From assembly GCF_003574315.2 (NCBI RefSeq), contig NZ_AP025739.1:186001-250000 (forward strand): 64,000 bases of DNA, in the 5' to 3' direction. This document shows, piece by piece, positions 24,926 through 33,573 of this stretch. Numbering within the stretch: position 1 is the stretch's first letter; every line of letters begins with the position of its first letter. A model generated the notes under the pieces. That model was not told the DNA's origin and did no database searches. It saw nothing but the letters and a program-made list of their open reading frames with translations. The stretch is from Capsulimonas corticalis. GTDB taxonomy: Bacteria > Armatimonadota > Armatimonadia > Armatimonadales > Capsulimonadaceae. The position numbers and the translations under genes were made by a program.

Positions 24926-26176
24926 ATGGACTCGATCAAGGTGAGCCGGATTGTTTTGTTTCTGATTGTGATCGCGCTGGCGATTGGGGGCTACCGCTGG
25001 TGGAGCCAGAGCCACTCCCCGTCCGTCGCGCTGAGCGCTCCGGCCGGAGCCCCGCCGGCTCCGCAAAGCGGCGGCGTGCTCGGCAAGATCAAGAGTCTAT
25101 TCCAGCATTCCCCGCAAACCAGCGGCGCGGCCAGCTCGCCGGGCGCGGGCGCTCCGGGCGATATCACGGTGCTCACGACCGCGACCAAAGCGCAGTGGCT
25201 CGACGATGAGATCGCGGCCTTCAATAGCGCCAACGCCGGCAAATATCACGCCACGCGCCTGCCGCTGCTGGAGTCGCGCGACGCGATGCAGGTGATGCTC
25301 GCCGGCAAGTCGCAGCCGACGATCTGGAGCCCGAGCAGCCCGGTCTGGATCGCGCGATTCAGCGAAGTCTGGGCGCAGCGCAACGGCTCGCGCGTGCGCA
25401 TCGCGGATATGGATGATCCCCAGAACTACCGCGTGCTCCTGAAATCCCCGCTCGTCGTGCTCACCACCCACGCCAAGGCGCCGTTTTTGAAATCCGTCTT
25501 CGCGGGATCCGCGCCGTGGTCGACGGTGCGCGAGCTCAGCGCGGGAACGCGCAAGGCGCCCTGGGGCAAGTTCCGCTTCGCCCACGCCGATCCGCTCGAC
25601 GCCAGCAGCGGCATGCTGACCATGTCCCTGATCCTGGGAGAGTACGCCCAGCAGCACGGGCAGGAGGGCGACATGGAGCAGGCGGCGCAGAGCGCGGCCT
25701 TTACCCAGTATTTGATCGGCGTCGAACGCGGCTTCCTGTACGATCCCAACACGGTCGGCTCCAGCGCTCTGGAGAAGTCGTTTGAAGCAAATCCGTCCAC
25801 GCGCGACTTTATCACCGCCTACGAAAGCAAGGCGCTGGAGGCGACGGAGAACGATTCGAATTTGACGATGGTCTACCCAAGGCCCACGGCGGTCGCCGAG
25901 CAGGCCGCCGTCGTCCTGAACGCGCCCTGGGTCTCCGACGCGCAGCGCGAAGGCGGACAGGCGCTGCTTCGCTTCCTGGCCAGCGACGAATCGCTAAAAG
26001 ACGGCATGAAGTACCACTTCCGCCCGGCGCACTCGGGCGGAATGGCGCTGCAGGAAGATTCCGCGACCGGCTTCCAGCAGTCCTATTCGGCGATCGAGCT
26101 GCCGCCCTACGGGGCGCTGAACGACGCGGCCAACCAGTGGCGCGTCAACGTCGCCCATCGCGGCGCGCAGCTATGA
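24926..26176 (+). CDS. Membrane-anchored solute-binding-like protein
   Basis: 416 residues from ATG 24926, preceded by AAGGAG. One N-terminal membrane anchor (about 5-25), a Pro/Ala/Ser linker, then a periplasmic-binding-protein-like fold (about 75-400) of the SBP_bac_11 type: 'DITVLTTATKAQWLDDEIAA', 'TIWSPSSPVW', 'VVLTTHAKAPFL', 'MVYPRPTAV'. In other bacteria such domains are often fused to a von Willebrand A domain; none is present here. The next gene overlaps its stop as ATGA. Confidence 0.78.
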   Translation: MDSIKVSRIVLFLIVIALAIGGYRWWSQSHSPSVALSAPAGAPPAPQSGGVLGKIKSLFQHSPQTSGAASSPGAGAPGDITVLTTATKAQWLDDEIAAFNSANAGKYHATRLPLLESRDAMQVMLAGKSQPTIWSPSSPVWIARFSEVWAQRNGSRVRIADMDDPQNYRVLLKSPLVVLTTHAKAPFLKSVFAGSAPWSTVRELSAGTRKAPWGKFRFAHADPLDASSGMLTMSLILGEYAQQHGQEGDMEQAAQSAAFTQYLIGVERGFLYDPNTVGSSALEKSFEANPSTRDFITAYESKALEATENDSNLTMVYPRPTAVAEQAAVVLNAPWVSDAQREGGQALLRFLASDESLKDGMKYHFRPAHSGGMALQEDSATGFQQSYSAIELPPYGALNDAANQWRVNVAHRGAQL

Positions 26177-27045
26177 ACCGTAAGCCGCCGATCAGCGAAG
26201 CGATCAAAGAAAACGGCAACATCGTCGGCATGGGCGCGTCCGTGATCCTCTCCGCCGTGCTGCTCAATCCGATCCCGCTGCTGGCAGGCGTCGTCGCCGA
26301 GGCCGCATATCTGCTGTTTGTGCCCGAATCGCGCTGGTACACGGACCGCCTGGCCCAGCGCGCCGCCGCCGAAGCGCTGCGCCAGCGCCGCCAGCGGAAC
26401 ATGCAGATCCTGCTGCAGCTGCCGCCCGAAACCCAGGAGCGCTTCGCGCGCCTGGAGGCGATCCGCCGCCAGATCGAAGGCGTGACACAGCAAGACACGC
26501 AGATGTTCGGCCAGATGATGCGCAAGCTCGACTATCTGCTGGACAAATTCCTGCAATTCGCCCTCAAGGAGCTGGAGTTCCGCGCCTATCTCCAGTCGCT
26601 CCTGAGCGAATGCCGCCTCAGCCCTCCGCCCCTCCCCAACGTCCGCCTGACCAGCGGCCGCGAGCGACCGGCGTCCAAAGACCTGCTCTTCCCCAGCAGC
26701 GCGGCTCCCGGCGTCGTCGCGGATATCCAGCGGTTTTACGACGGCGAGATCGCGCAATTGCAGACCGCCATGTCCGCCGAGAAGGACGAAGGCACGCGCT
26801 CCGTGCTCGCCCGCCGCCTCGATATCCTCCAGCGCCGCCGCGACCACGTTGGCAAAATCGGCGCGATGCTCAAAAACCTCGACCAGCAGCTTCAGCTGCT
26901 CCAGGACACCTTCGGCCTGATCAACGACGAAGTCCGCGCCCGCTCGCCGGAACAAGTGACCGGAGAGATCGACGAAGTCGTGCTTCAAACCGATGTGATG
27001 ACACAGACGCTGGAAGAATTGGTCTCGCTGGGGCAAACAGGGTAA
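26173..27045 (+). CDS. Coiled-coil protein coupled to solute-binding-like gene
   Basis: 290 residues starting inside the previous stop (ATGA), so translation is coupled. A short hydrophobic hairpin (about 17-45, 'ASVILSAVLLNPIPLLAGVV') is followed by long charged helices rich in Arg, Gln and Leu (about 55-125 and 180-285) that should form coiled coils. Family not recognised. The coupling suggests a membrane-associated partner of the solute-binding-like protein. Confidence 0.72.
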   Translation: MNRKPPISEAIKENGNIVGMGASVILSAVLLNPIPLLAGVVAEAAYLLFVPESRWYTDRLAQRAAAEALRQRRQRNMQILLQLPPETQERFARLEAIRRQIEGVTQQDTQMFGQMMRKLDYLLDKFLQFALKELEFRAYLQSLLSECRLSPPPLPNVRLTSGRERPASKDLLFPSSAAPGVVADIQRFYDGEIAQLQTAMSAEKDEGTRSVLARRLDILQRRRDHVGKIGAMLKNLDQQLQLLQDTFGLINDEVRARSPEQVTGEIDEVVLQTDVMTQTLEELVSLGQTG

Positions 27046-27059
27046 CTCATACAGAATTT

Positions 27060-27095
27060 CACTTATTACAGATATTACACTTATTAAGGTATAAT
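27060..27095 (+). promoter_or_regulatory. Promoter with direct-repeat operator of TA module
   Basis: CACTTATTA occurs at 27060-27068 and 27078-27086, separated by the related CAGATATTA, giving three 9-bp units in tandem. TATAAT follows at 27090-27095. The repeats cover the -35 region, as expected for antitoxin autorepression. Confidence 0.6.
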
Positions 27096-27115
27096 TTCCG
27101 CAAGAGGAGAAATTT

Positions 27116-27568
27116 ATGTCTTCAAACGCCGAAACGATTGCGCCAACACAACACGATGTAATGATGGCCGCCAAAGCCTCACGCCAATTGTCTCATTTCT
27201 CAAACCTGCATAAAAGCCTCCAGATACAAATCCAATCGGAAGATAATCAGGAGTCGGTCGCCTTATCGCCATTGATCGTCCAGCTGTTGTCGCGTATTTT
27301 GAATGAAACAGCGAGTGGACACACGGTGTCCATCGAGCCCGTAGAATCCGATATGACCACGTCCGAGGCGGCGGATTATCTCAACGTATCCCGGCCCTAT
27401 TTGACCTCTCTCTTGCAGCAGGGCAAACTTCCGTTTCATCTTGTCGGAAGCCACCGGCGAGTTCGTCGGGAAGATATTGCCGATTATAAGAAACGCCAAA
27501 AGGAAGCATCTTACGCCGCAATGCGGGAATTACAGGCTCAGGCGGAAGAACTGGGCATGGAAAATTAG
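27116..27568 (+). CDS. Excisionase-type HTH antitoxin
   Basis: 150 residues with AGAGGAGAAA upstream. The C-terminal half holds a MerR/excisionase-family helix-turn-helix: 'MTTSEAADYLNVSRPYLTSL' then 'LPFHLVGSHRRVRREDIADY'. The N-terminal 75 residues are helical and probably dimerise or bind the toxin. The PIN-domain gene starts 3 nt after its stop. Together they form a type II toxin-antitoxin pair, where the antitoxin is the DNA-binding repressor. Confidence 0.88.
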   Translation: MSSNAETIAPTQHDVMMAAKASRQLSHFSNLHKSLQIQIQSEDNQESVALSPLIVQLLSRILNETASGHTVSIEPVESDMTTSEAADYLNVSRPYLTSLLQQGKLPFHLVGSHRRVRREDIADYKKRQKEASYAAMRELQAQAEELGMEN

Positions 27569-27571
27569 TCC

Positions 27572-28141
27572 GTGTCAAAACAAAAGGTCATTCTCGACGC
27601 CTGCGTTCTGTATCCTGCGGGGCTCCGCAGTGTCTTGATGTATTTGGCGCTCGGCGAGCTTTACCAAGCCTATTGGACTGACGCAATTCACGATGAATGG
27701 ATCCGCAACGTACTCGAAGACCGCAGCGATATCTCCCCAGAGCAGCTCGCGCGTACTCGCCGACTGATGGACGAGGCGATTCCCGGATCGTTGGTAGTGG
27801 GATACGAAAGCTTGATCGAGGACTTGGATCTGCCGGACCGAGATGACCGACATGTGTTAGCGGCGACGATACACATTGAAGCCCAAACCATCGTCACCTT
27901 CAATAGGCGCGATTTCCCCACAGAGAAGTTAGCTCCATATCACATACGAACGCTCACTCCCGACGCGTTCGTGCTGGACCTGGTGCAAACCTTCCCGCTC
28001 GAAGCTTTAGAGGCGCTCAAAATCGATCGGTTATCAAAGCAGCGCCCTCCAAAATCACCAGAAGAGTATTTAGCCGCGCTTACGGCGCAGAGTCTCACTC
28101 AAAGCACTGCGGCTCTCCGTCAGTATATTGAGTATCTGTAA
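27572..28141 (+). CDS. PIN-domain toxin
   Basis: 189 residues from GTG 27572. PIN nuclease residues are visible: 'VILDACVLYP' (first Asp), 'DEWIRN' (Glu), 'LDLPDRDDRHVLAATIHIEA' (acidic pair) and 'IVTFNRRDFP' (Asn/Asp). PIN toxins cleave RNA using Mg2+ held by these acids. The last 50 residues form a charged helical extension beyond the usual PIN length (about 135). Paired with the HTH antitoxin. The region has somewhat lower GC than its neighbours, consistent with transfer. Confidence 0.9.
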   Translation: MSKQKVILDACVLYPAGLRSVLMYLALGELYQAYWTDAIHDEWIRNVLEDRSDISPEQLARTRRLMDEAIPGSLVVGYESLIEDLDLPDRDDRHVLAATIHIEAQTIVTFNRRDFPTEKLAPYHIRTLTPDAFVLDLVQTFPLEALEALKIDRLSKQRPPKSPEEYLAALTAQSLTQSTAALRQYIEYL

Positions 28142-28153
28142 GATACACCGGTG

Positions 28154-29095
28154 CTAAACCTGCGGGCGCGGTTCGTCGGGCGTGTCTTCCCAGAACCGTT
28201 CCGAGAGATATCGGTCGGCGCCGTCGCAGAGGATGGTGACGAAGACGCTGCCCTGGGGGGCGCGTTTGGCGAGGGTCAGGGTGGTGTGGACGTTGCCGCC
28301 GGCGGAGATGCCGACGAGGAGGCCTTCGCAGCGGGCAAGGCGCTTGACCATCGCGTAGGCGTCCTCGGTTCGGCACTCGACGTTCTGGTCGGCGACGCGG
28401 GGGTCGTAGATCGGCGGGACGATGGCGGTTTCCAGATGCTTGAGGCCCTCCAGGCCGTTGAACGGCGAGTCGGGCTGCATGGAGATCAGGGTGACGTTCG
28501 GGTTTGTGTCGCGCAGGAAGCGGCCGACGCCCATCATGGTTCCCGTGGTGCCCAGACCGGCGACGAAGTGGGTGACGCGGCCTTCGGTCTGCGCCCAGAT
28601 CTCCGGACCGGTGGATTCGTAGTGCGCCCGCCAGTTGGCGTCATTGCCGTACTGGTCGGGATAAAAGTAGAGGTCGGGATCTTCCGCGTAGAGCTGCTTG
28701 ACCATCCGAATGGCGCCGTCGGACTGCTCGGCGGGGTTGGTGAGCACCAGATCTGCTCCGTAAGCGCGCAGGATCTTCTTACGCTCGGGCGAGGCGTTCA
28801 AAGGCAGGCATAGCTTCACGGCGTAACCGCGCGCCGCGCCGATCATCGCGTAGGCGATCCCCGTATTGCCGGACGTGGCGTCGAGAATGATCTTTCCGAG
28901 GCGCAGCGCGCCGGAGCGCTCGCCCTCCCGGATCATGTTGAGCGCCGGACGATCTTTGACCGAGCCGCCCGGATTGAAGAATTCGGCCTTGGCGTAGATC
29001 TCAACTCCTGGGGCTTCTTCTTCAAGCGATGTCAGACGGACAAGCGGCGTATTGCCGATGAGCTGGTCGAGACTGCTGGCGACGGCGACAGGCAT
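28154..29095 (-). CDS. cysK: Cysteine synthase family PLP enzyme
   Basis: 313 residues. 'IGNTPLVRL', PLP-lysine motif 'NPGGSVKDRPA' (Lys about 46), 'TSGNTGIAYA', phosphate-binding 'GLGTTGTMMG' and C-terminal 'GISAGGNV' are all present. It makes cysteine from O-acetylserine (or O-phosphoserine) and sulfide; CysM-type specificity cannot be excluded. AGGAAAA precedes the ATG and a TATACT -10 stands at 29124-29129. It converges with the PIN gene across 12 nt. Confidence 0.92.
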   Translation of the reverse strand: MPVAVASSLDQLIGNTPLVRLTSLEEEAPGVEIYAKAEFFNPGGSVKDRPALNMIREGERSGALRLGKIILDATSGNTGIAYAMIGAARGYAVKLCLPLNASPERKKILRAYGADLVLTNPAEQSDGAIRMVKQLYAEDPDLYFYPDQYGNDANWRAHYESTGPEIWAQTEGRVTHFVAGLGTTGTMMGVGRFLRDTNPNVTLISMQPDSPFNGLEGLKHLETAIVPPIYDPRVADQNVECRTEDAYAMVKRLARCEGLLVGISAGGNVHTTLTLAKRAPQGSVFVTILCDGADRYLSERFWEDTPDEPRPQV

Positions 29096-29138
29096 GATGT
29101 TTTCCTAGTGATAAGCTATCAATAGTATACCCATCTTT

Positions 29139-29855
29139 TTAGACGTCATCCTCGTGCGACGACGTGACATGCGTCAGGAGCAGAACCCAGAGGCTGAGCG
29201 CCAGGCTGTAGAGAGGAATTTGCAGCAGCGACGGCAGCGCGTAGATCAAAATGACGATCGGGATCCAGGTCCCCCAGCAGGTGACGAGCGGCGGGATCAC
29301 GCGCTCCTTGTAGAAGCGCCAGCTCGCCGCGCCGCGCAGGGCGTCGGCGCGATATCCGCCGTTCTTCCACTGGTAACAGATCGCGGCGAGCGGCGTGGAA
29401 AAGAGCGGGTTGTAGCAGAGCATGTCGACGAGAAACTTCTTGGCGACGACCGGGACGCTGGCGACGCTTCCAAACCAGAGCGCCTGGCAGTGGTAGAAAA
29501 CGTCGACAAAGAAACCGTTCGCGCCCCAGTACGGCATGGTGAACAGCAGGTTCTCAAAGTTCTTGCGCCGCGCCCGGCCCTTTTGGTAGAACACGATCGT
29601 CAAACACTCCGGGATCACGGCGCCGGCGATCACGGCGCTGAAGATGCTGAAGCCGTATCCCAGGTGCGCTTTCACGCCCGCGACCGAAGACAGCGCGTGG
29701 CGCACCGCCGGGACCGTGTAGTAGCCGACCACCACGAGCAGCATTCCGAGCTGGATCAGCAGGCTGGGAGCGAGGTTCGCGCGGGCGGCGCGCAGTCCGG
29801 CGCGGAACGGATGGAATCGGCTGGCGGAGACCGAAGCGGAAAGGTTTTGGCTCAT
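29139..29855 (-). CDS. Integral membrane protein of unknown function
   Basis: 238 residues. About four membrane helices: 29-50, 68-88 and two in the C-terminal 50 residues. Between them lies a more polar, aromatic segment with a Cys and the Trp-rich 'PPLVTCWGTWIPIVILIYAL'. The last part has a faint resemblance to Mpv17/PMP22 proteins, not enough to assign it. Not obviously coupled to cysteine synthase, which starts 43 nt downstream with its own -10. Confidence 0.7.
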   Translation of the reverse strand: MSQNLSASVSASRFHPFRAGLRAARANLAPSLLIQLGMLLVVVGYYTVPAVRHALSSVAGVKAHLGYGFSIFSAVIAGAVIPECLTIVFYQKGRARRKNFENLLFTMPYWGANGFFVDVFYHCQALWFGSVASVPVVAKKFLVDMLCYNPLFSTPLAAICYQWKNGGYRADALRGAASWRFYKERVIPPLVTCWGTWIPIVILIYALPSLLQIPLYSLALSLWVLLLTHVTSSHEDDV

Positions 29856-29913
29856 AAGTTTGCAGTTATGATACCGGATCCCGTCAAGCAGGCGCGCTCC
29901 TTGCGCGCTTTAC

Positions 29914-29942
29914 TTGACATTCCCGGCTGTACGTCCTATAAT
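29914..29942 (+). promoter_or_regulatory. Consensus sigma-70 promoter
   Basis: Perfect TTGACA (29914-29919), 17-nt spacer, perfect TATAAT (29937-29942). It drives the barrel gene at 30005 and probably tatD. Confidence 0.92.
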
Positions 29943-30004
29943 TTCGGGGAAACCACCGTATTTCACACAGGTTCGTTCGACACTTCAAGGAGCACACCCT
30001 ACCC

Positions 30005-30580
30005 ATGCGCAAGAGTTCGATTTTCGTGCTGGCCGCCGCCGCTCTCGCCGCCGGCGCCCTTTCGGCACGCCCCGCCTCCGCCCAAGTCTTCGAGCCGCCG
30101 GCCGCCAGCGTTGAGCATAACCAACCGATATCGCTGCGCGTGGGCGCATACTTCCCCACGAACCGAAAGATTCGCAAGGATGTCGGCCAGACATTCCCCA
30201 GCGTAGGCGTGGATTACCATCTGCATCAGGACAGCGCGACGTCGGATACGTTCGTCTCCCTGGACTACATCGACCGGGGCGCCAGCAACTTTCACATGCG
30301 TGTGGTTCCGCTGACCTACGGCATCCGCTATGTTCAGGATCTCTCCGCCAAGAACTCGGTGTACTACGGCTTCGGCGCTGGCGCTTACTACACCAACATC
30401 GATGTCAGCAACGACACAGGCGGGCATGAGACGAACAACGACCTGCTCGTCGGCGGCTTCCTGAATCTGGGCGTCAACATCAACCAGGCGTCGTTCCTCG
30501 ACCTGCGCTACCACTTCACGTCGTCCTCGGGCAGCGTGAACCCCGGCGGCCCGCAGGTGTCCGTCGGCTTCCGGTTCTAA
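30005..30580 (+). CDS. Outer-membrane beta-barrel protein (OmpW/porin-like size)
   Basis: 191 residues: signal peptide ending PASA (about 1-26) then a compact 8-strand-type beta pattern with aromatic belts ('YGFGAGAYYTN', 'NLGVNI') and a C-terminal Phe in 'VSVGFRF', the outer-membrane insertion signal. It resembles the barrel part of the protein at 14343-15044, without that protein's low-complexity linker. Transcribed from a perfect consensus promoter, so likely abundant. Function unknown. Confidence 0.82.
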   Translation: MRKSSIFVLAAAALAAGALSARPASAQVFEPPAASVEHNQPISLRVGAYFPTNRKIRKDVGQTFPSVGVDYHLHQDSATSDTFVSLDYIDRGASNFHMRVVPLTYGIRYVQDLSAKNSVYYGFGAGAYYTNIDVSNDTGGHETNNDLLVGGFLNLGVNINQASFLDLRYHFTSSSGSVNPGGPQVSVGFRF

Positions 30581-30584
30581 CCCC

Positions 30585-31358
30585 ATGGAGCTGTTCGACA
30601 CGCACTGCCACCTCAACCATCCGGACTACGATGACGATCGGGAAGAGGTGGCGGCGCGTGCGCGCAGCGCCGGCGTCTCCGCAATGCTGACGATCGGCTA
30701 TGATATGCCGAGCAGCCGCCGGGCGGCCGCGCTCACAGCGATGGACGGGGTGTACGCCGCAATCGGCGTCCACCCCGAATCCGCGAAAGAGTGGACCCCG
30801 GAATCGCAATCCGAGCTGCGCGGGTTCTGGGACGCGTCTCAAAACCGCGTGGCCGCCTACGGCGAGATCGGCCTCGATTACCACTGGGACACGCAGCCCC
30901 GCGACCACCAGCAGCAAGTCTTCGCCGAACAGATCGCCTTCGCCGCCTCCCTTGATCCTCGTCTCCCCTTGATCATCCACTGCCGCGACGCACAGGACGA
31001 TGTCCTGCGCATCCTCCGCGAGTCGGCCACGCCGGCGCCGGTCGTCATGCACTGCTTTACGGGGGATACGGACACCGCACGCGCCTGCCTGGACGCCGGC
31101 TGCTGGCTGGGGATCGGCGGCGTCGCCACCTACAAAAAATCGGACGCCCTGCGCGTCGCCATCGCTTATGCGCCGCTGGACCGACTGCTCCTCGAAACCG
31201 ACTGCCCCTACCTCGCCCCGCAGCGCTGGCGCGGCAAGCGCAACGAACCCTCCTACCTCACCGCCGTCGCCGCCATCGTCGCCGACGCGCGCGGAATTTC
31301 TCCCGAAGATGTCGCCCAGGCGACCACGCACAACGCGCGGTTTGTATTTCGGGTGTAG
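30585..31358 (+). CDS. tatD: TatD-family metal-dependent DNase
   Basis: 257 residues, normal for the family. Metal ligands are present: 'FDTHCHLNH', 'GEIGLDYHW', 'IIHCRDA', 'VMHCFTG' and 'LETDCPYLAP'. A TIM-barrel hydrolase acting as 3'-5' DNase or RNase in DNA repair or quality control. It begins 4 nt after the barrel gene and probably shares its strong promoter. Confidence 0.95.
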   Translation: MELFDTHCHLNHPDYDDDREEVAARARSAGVSAMLTIGYDMPSSRRAAALTAMDGVYAAIGVHPESAKEWTPESQSELRGFWDASQNRVAAYGEIGLDYHWDTQPRDHQQQVFAEQIAFAASLDPRLPLIIHCRDAQDDVLRILRESATPAPVVMHCFTGDTDTARACLDAGCWLGIGGVATYKKSDALRVAIAYAPLDRLLLETDCPYLAPQRWRGKRNEPSYLTAVAAIVADARGISPEDVAQATTHNARFVFRV

Positions 31359-31371
31359 GAAAGATGGAGCC

Positions 31372-31506
31372 CTCACCCCCCGGCCCCCTCTCCCAAAATT
31401 GGGAGAGGGGGAGTCAGAGGGAGTTTTTTATTTGGATCTTTGATCCAAAATCTTAACCCTCTCCCAGAATTGGGAGAGGGTGGCGCGAAGCGCCGGGTGA
31501 GGGCCG
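31372..31506. repeat. Palindromic element E2
   Basis: Two imperfect arms, each with a CCCTCTCCC-AA-TT-GGGAGAGGG hairpin and flanked by CCCTCACCC / GGGTGAGGG. The right arm also carries GGCGCTTCGCGCC. A T6 run follows the left hairpin (31424-31429), so it can terminate tatD. It lies between the convergent tatD and HTTM genes. Confidence 0.85.
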
Positions 31507-31508
31507 CG

Positions 31509-32801
31509 TTAGCTCTGCGCCTTCGCCTTATATCTCGGCGCGACCGGCAAACGCGAGCGGTTCTTCGTTACCCATTGATACGCCGACTGGCCGAGCTGCG
31601 GGACGCCGGGGATGTAGAGGAACACCGTGAGGAGCCAGAATGCGGGCGTGCGGCGGATGATCTCACGGAAGGCGTAGAAGCCGGGGTACGCGCGGCCTTT
31701 AGGGCCGACGGCGATTGCCGCGTGCTCGGCGTCCTCCGCGCTGACTTCCGGGGCGAGGGCGAGCTGCGCGGGGTCACGGGAGTCGAGGAACGTCACCAGG
31801 CCGAAGACGTCGAAGAAGCGCACGACGAGCAGGGCGGACCGGCAGAAGTCGCATTCGCCGTCGTAGACGAGCTTGAGCGGCGTCAGGCGGATCGTACGCA
31901 CGAGCCAGTTCTGGAAGTTGCTCAGATCTTCCTGTGTCAGAAACGGGATATAAGAAGCGATCATCAGGAACGAGAACAACGGGATATTGAGCGAGTATTC
32001 GATCCCCAGATGCAGCAGCACTCCCAGGCCCAGGACATAGAGACGCAGACGCGGAACCCAGACGAACGTGGCCAGGGCCAGCTCAATGCCGAGCGCCGCG
32101 TAGGTCATCAGGTTGATCATGATCAGATTGTCGCTGATGACGTGCGGCGTTGGGAACCGGGCGAACGCGGGCAGATGCATCGGGTAATAGATCGCGACGC
32201 CTTCCTGCCAGGATTTCCCCTGCAGCTTTGCGATCGCCGTACAGGCATAGACCAGAGAAAGCTGGATCTGCATCAGGCGCTGCGCCCAGGGAACGATGCG
32301 CGGCGCCACGCGCCCTTCACGCCCCTTCAGCACGCGCCACAGTCGGTCGAGGGAGCAGGAGGCGTCAGCCTGCGCCAGCATCAAATAGATCGTCATGACC
32401 AGCATCACACAGTCGCCGCCGGTCGTGTTGACGATGGGATTGCGGTTGTGGATGGCATTCAGGCCAAGCGCGACGAGGAAGAGCGACGGGCGCGTCCATA
32501 GCCCGACGGTCATGCAGATCGCCGCCAGGATGAAGATCACAAAAAACGCCGTCAGCCAGGCGTCGCTCGCGTGATGGAGCAGATGGATCACGCGCGGCCC
32601 GGGCGTATAGTTCGCCTGATAGTTGTCGGCGAAGTTGGTCGGCAGGACGCCGCGCTCCGAAAACCAGACGACGCGCTCCGGAAACAAAATCCAGGCGTTC
32701 GCCAGAACCAGCAGGCCCATGACGATGCGAAACAGACCCTGCGGACCGCTGTGAATAGGCTTAAACCAGAAACGGCGCCAATCGCTGCGTATTGCGTTCA
32801 C
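31509..32801 (-). CDS. HTTM (gamma-carboxylase-like) protein fused to DCC thiol domain
   Basis: 430 residues. Residues about 15-300 contain seven or eight membrane helices typical of HTTM proteins, the bacterial relatives of vitamin K-dependent gamma-carboxylase. From about 310 a DCC/DUF393 thioredoxin-like domain begins with the signature 'LVYDGECDFCRSALL' (CxxC) and 'FLDSRDP'. It may carry out a membrane redox or lipid modification linked to a dithiol pair (inference). Its ATG overlaps the stop of the upstream 198-residue gene by 4 nt. Confidence 0.88.
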   Translation of the reverse strand: MNAIRSDWRRFWFKPIHSGPQGLFRIVMGLLVLANAWILFPERVVWFSERGVLPTNFADNYQANYTPGPRVIHLLHHASDAWLTAFFVIFILAAICMTVGLWTRPSLFLVALGLNAIHNRNPIVNTTGGDCVMLVMTIYLMLAQADASCSLDRLWRVLKGREGRVAPRIVPWAQRLMQIQLSLVYACTAIAKLQGKSWQEGVAIYYPMHLPAFARFPTPHVISDNLIMINLMTYAALGIELALATFVWVPRLRLYVLGLGVLLHLGIEYSLNIPLFSFLMIASYIPFLTQEDLSNFQNWLVRTIRLTPLKLVYDGECDFCRSALLVVRFFDVFGLVTFLDSRDPAQLALAPEVSAEDAEHAAIAVGPKGRAYPGFYAFREIIRRTPAFWLLTVFLYIPGVPQLGQSAYQWVTKNRSRLPVAPRYKAKAQS

Positions 32802-33394
32802 CGGAGGTCCTCCGGCTGGATGTCGGTCGAGTAAAATTTATAAACGCCCATCGGCGGGGGCGGCGCGCCCGGCGCGGTCGTCTGGATATCCGGCAGCACG
32901 CGGAAGTGACGGATCAAATCCACCGACACCGGCCGCGAGCCGGGACGGTCGTTGTTGATGCGCGCGGCGTAGGTCGCCATGGAGTGCCACAGGTAACTGA
33001 AGCCCTCTTGATGCGCCACCTCGATGTACTTACGGTAACGCTCGCTGCGATAGCGGTCGTCGTAACGCAGCTGATCCATGCGCGGATAGTCCCACACCCG
33101 CTGGCTTCCATCGGCGTAGTGCACAACCGTCTCGACATAGACATCCAGCTTATACGGCTCCGGCGCGAACATCAGCCAGCCCTGGTTAAGGCCCGTGAGC
33201 GTCATGTACGGGCGGACGATCGACATACCCTGACGCGCGACCTCCGAAGTCCCCGCCAGCGCCCACACCACCAGCGCAAAGAGATGCCAGACCACGAACA
33301 CCGTGATCGCCACTCGCCCAAACGCCGCCCACTGCGCCCGCTCCTGCCGCCGCAGACGCACCTTATCCCGCTCTGATAGATCTTTTGTATTCAT
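32798..33394 (-). CDS. Membrane-anchored partner of HTTM protein
   Basis: 198 residues with a charged N-terminus, one membrane helix (about 26-48) and a soluble domain on the outside with conserved-looking aromatics ('LNQGWLMFAPEPYKLDVYV', 'YADGSQRVWDYPRM'). Its stop overlaps the HTTM start by 4 nt, so the two are translated together. Such partners of HTTM proteins are known only as hypothetical. It may form a complex with the HTTM channel-like domain. Confidence 0.78.
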   Translation of the reverse strand: MNTKDLSERDKVRLRRQERAQWAAFGRVAITVFVVWHLFALVVWALAGTSEVARQGMSIVRPYMTLTGLNQGWLMFAPEPYKLDVYVETVVHYADGSQRVWDYPRMDQLRYDDRYRSERYRKYIEVAHQEGFSYLWHSMATYAARINNDRPGSRPVSVDLIRHFRVLPDIQTTAPGAPPPPMGVYKFYSTDIQPEDLR

Positions 33395-33501
33395 TCCCGG
33401 TCCTTAATTCACTCCCTTAATTCCTCTGTCAGCACACCGATTCCTGCATCGGCTAAGCGAACGGACAATGAGTTCTGATTAACTTTGTATTATAAAGTAA
33501 T

Positions 33502-33530
33502 TTGCAAATCATCGAACTTTATGGTACTAT
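33502..33530 (+). promoter_or_regulatory. Promoter of DUF4173 gene
   Basis: TTGCAA (33502-33507), 17-nt spacer, TACTAT (33525-33530). It lies within the longest reading frame and so fixes the start at ATG 33574. Confidence 0.65.
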
Positions 33531-33573
33531 CGACTCGCGAGACAGGGAGCACGCCTGTCTCCGGGAGGTTACG

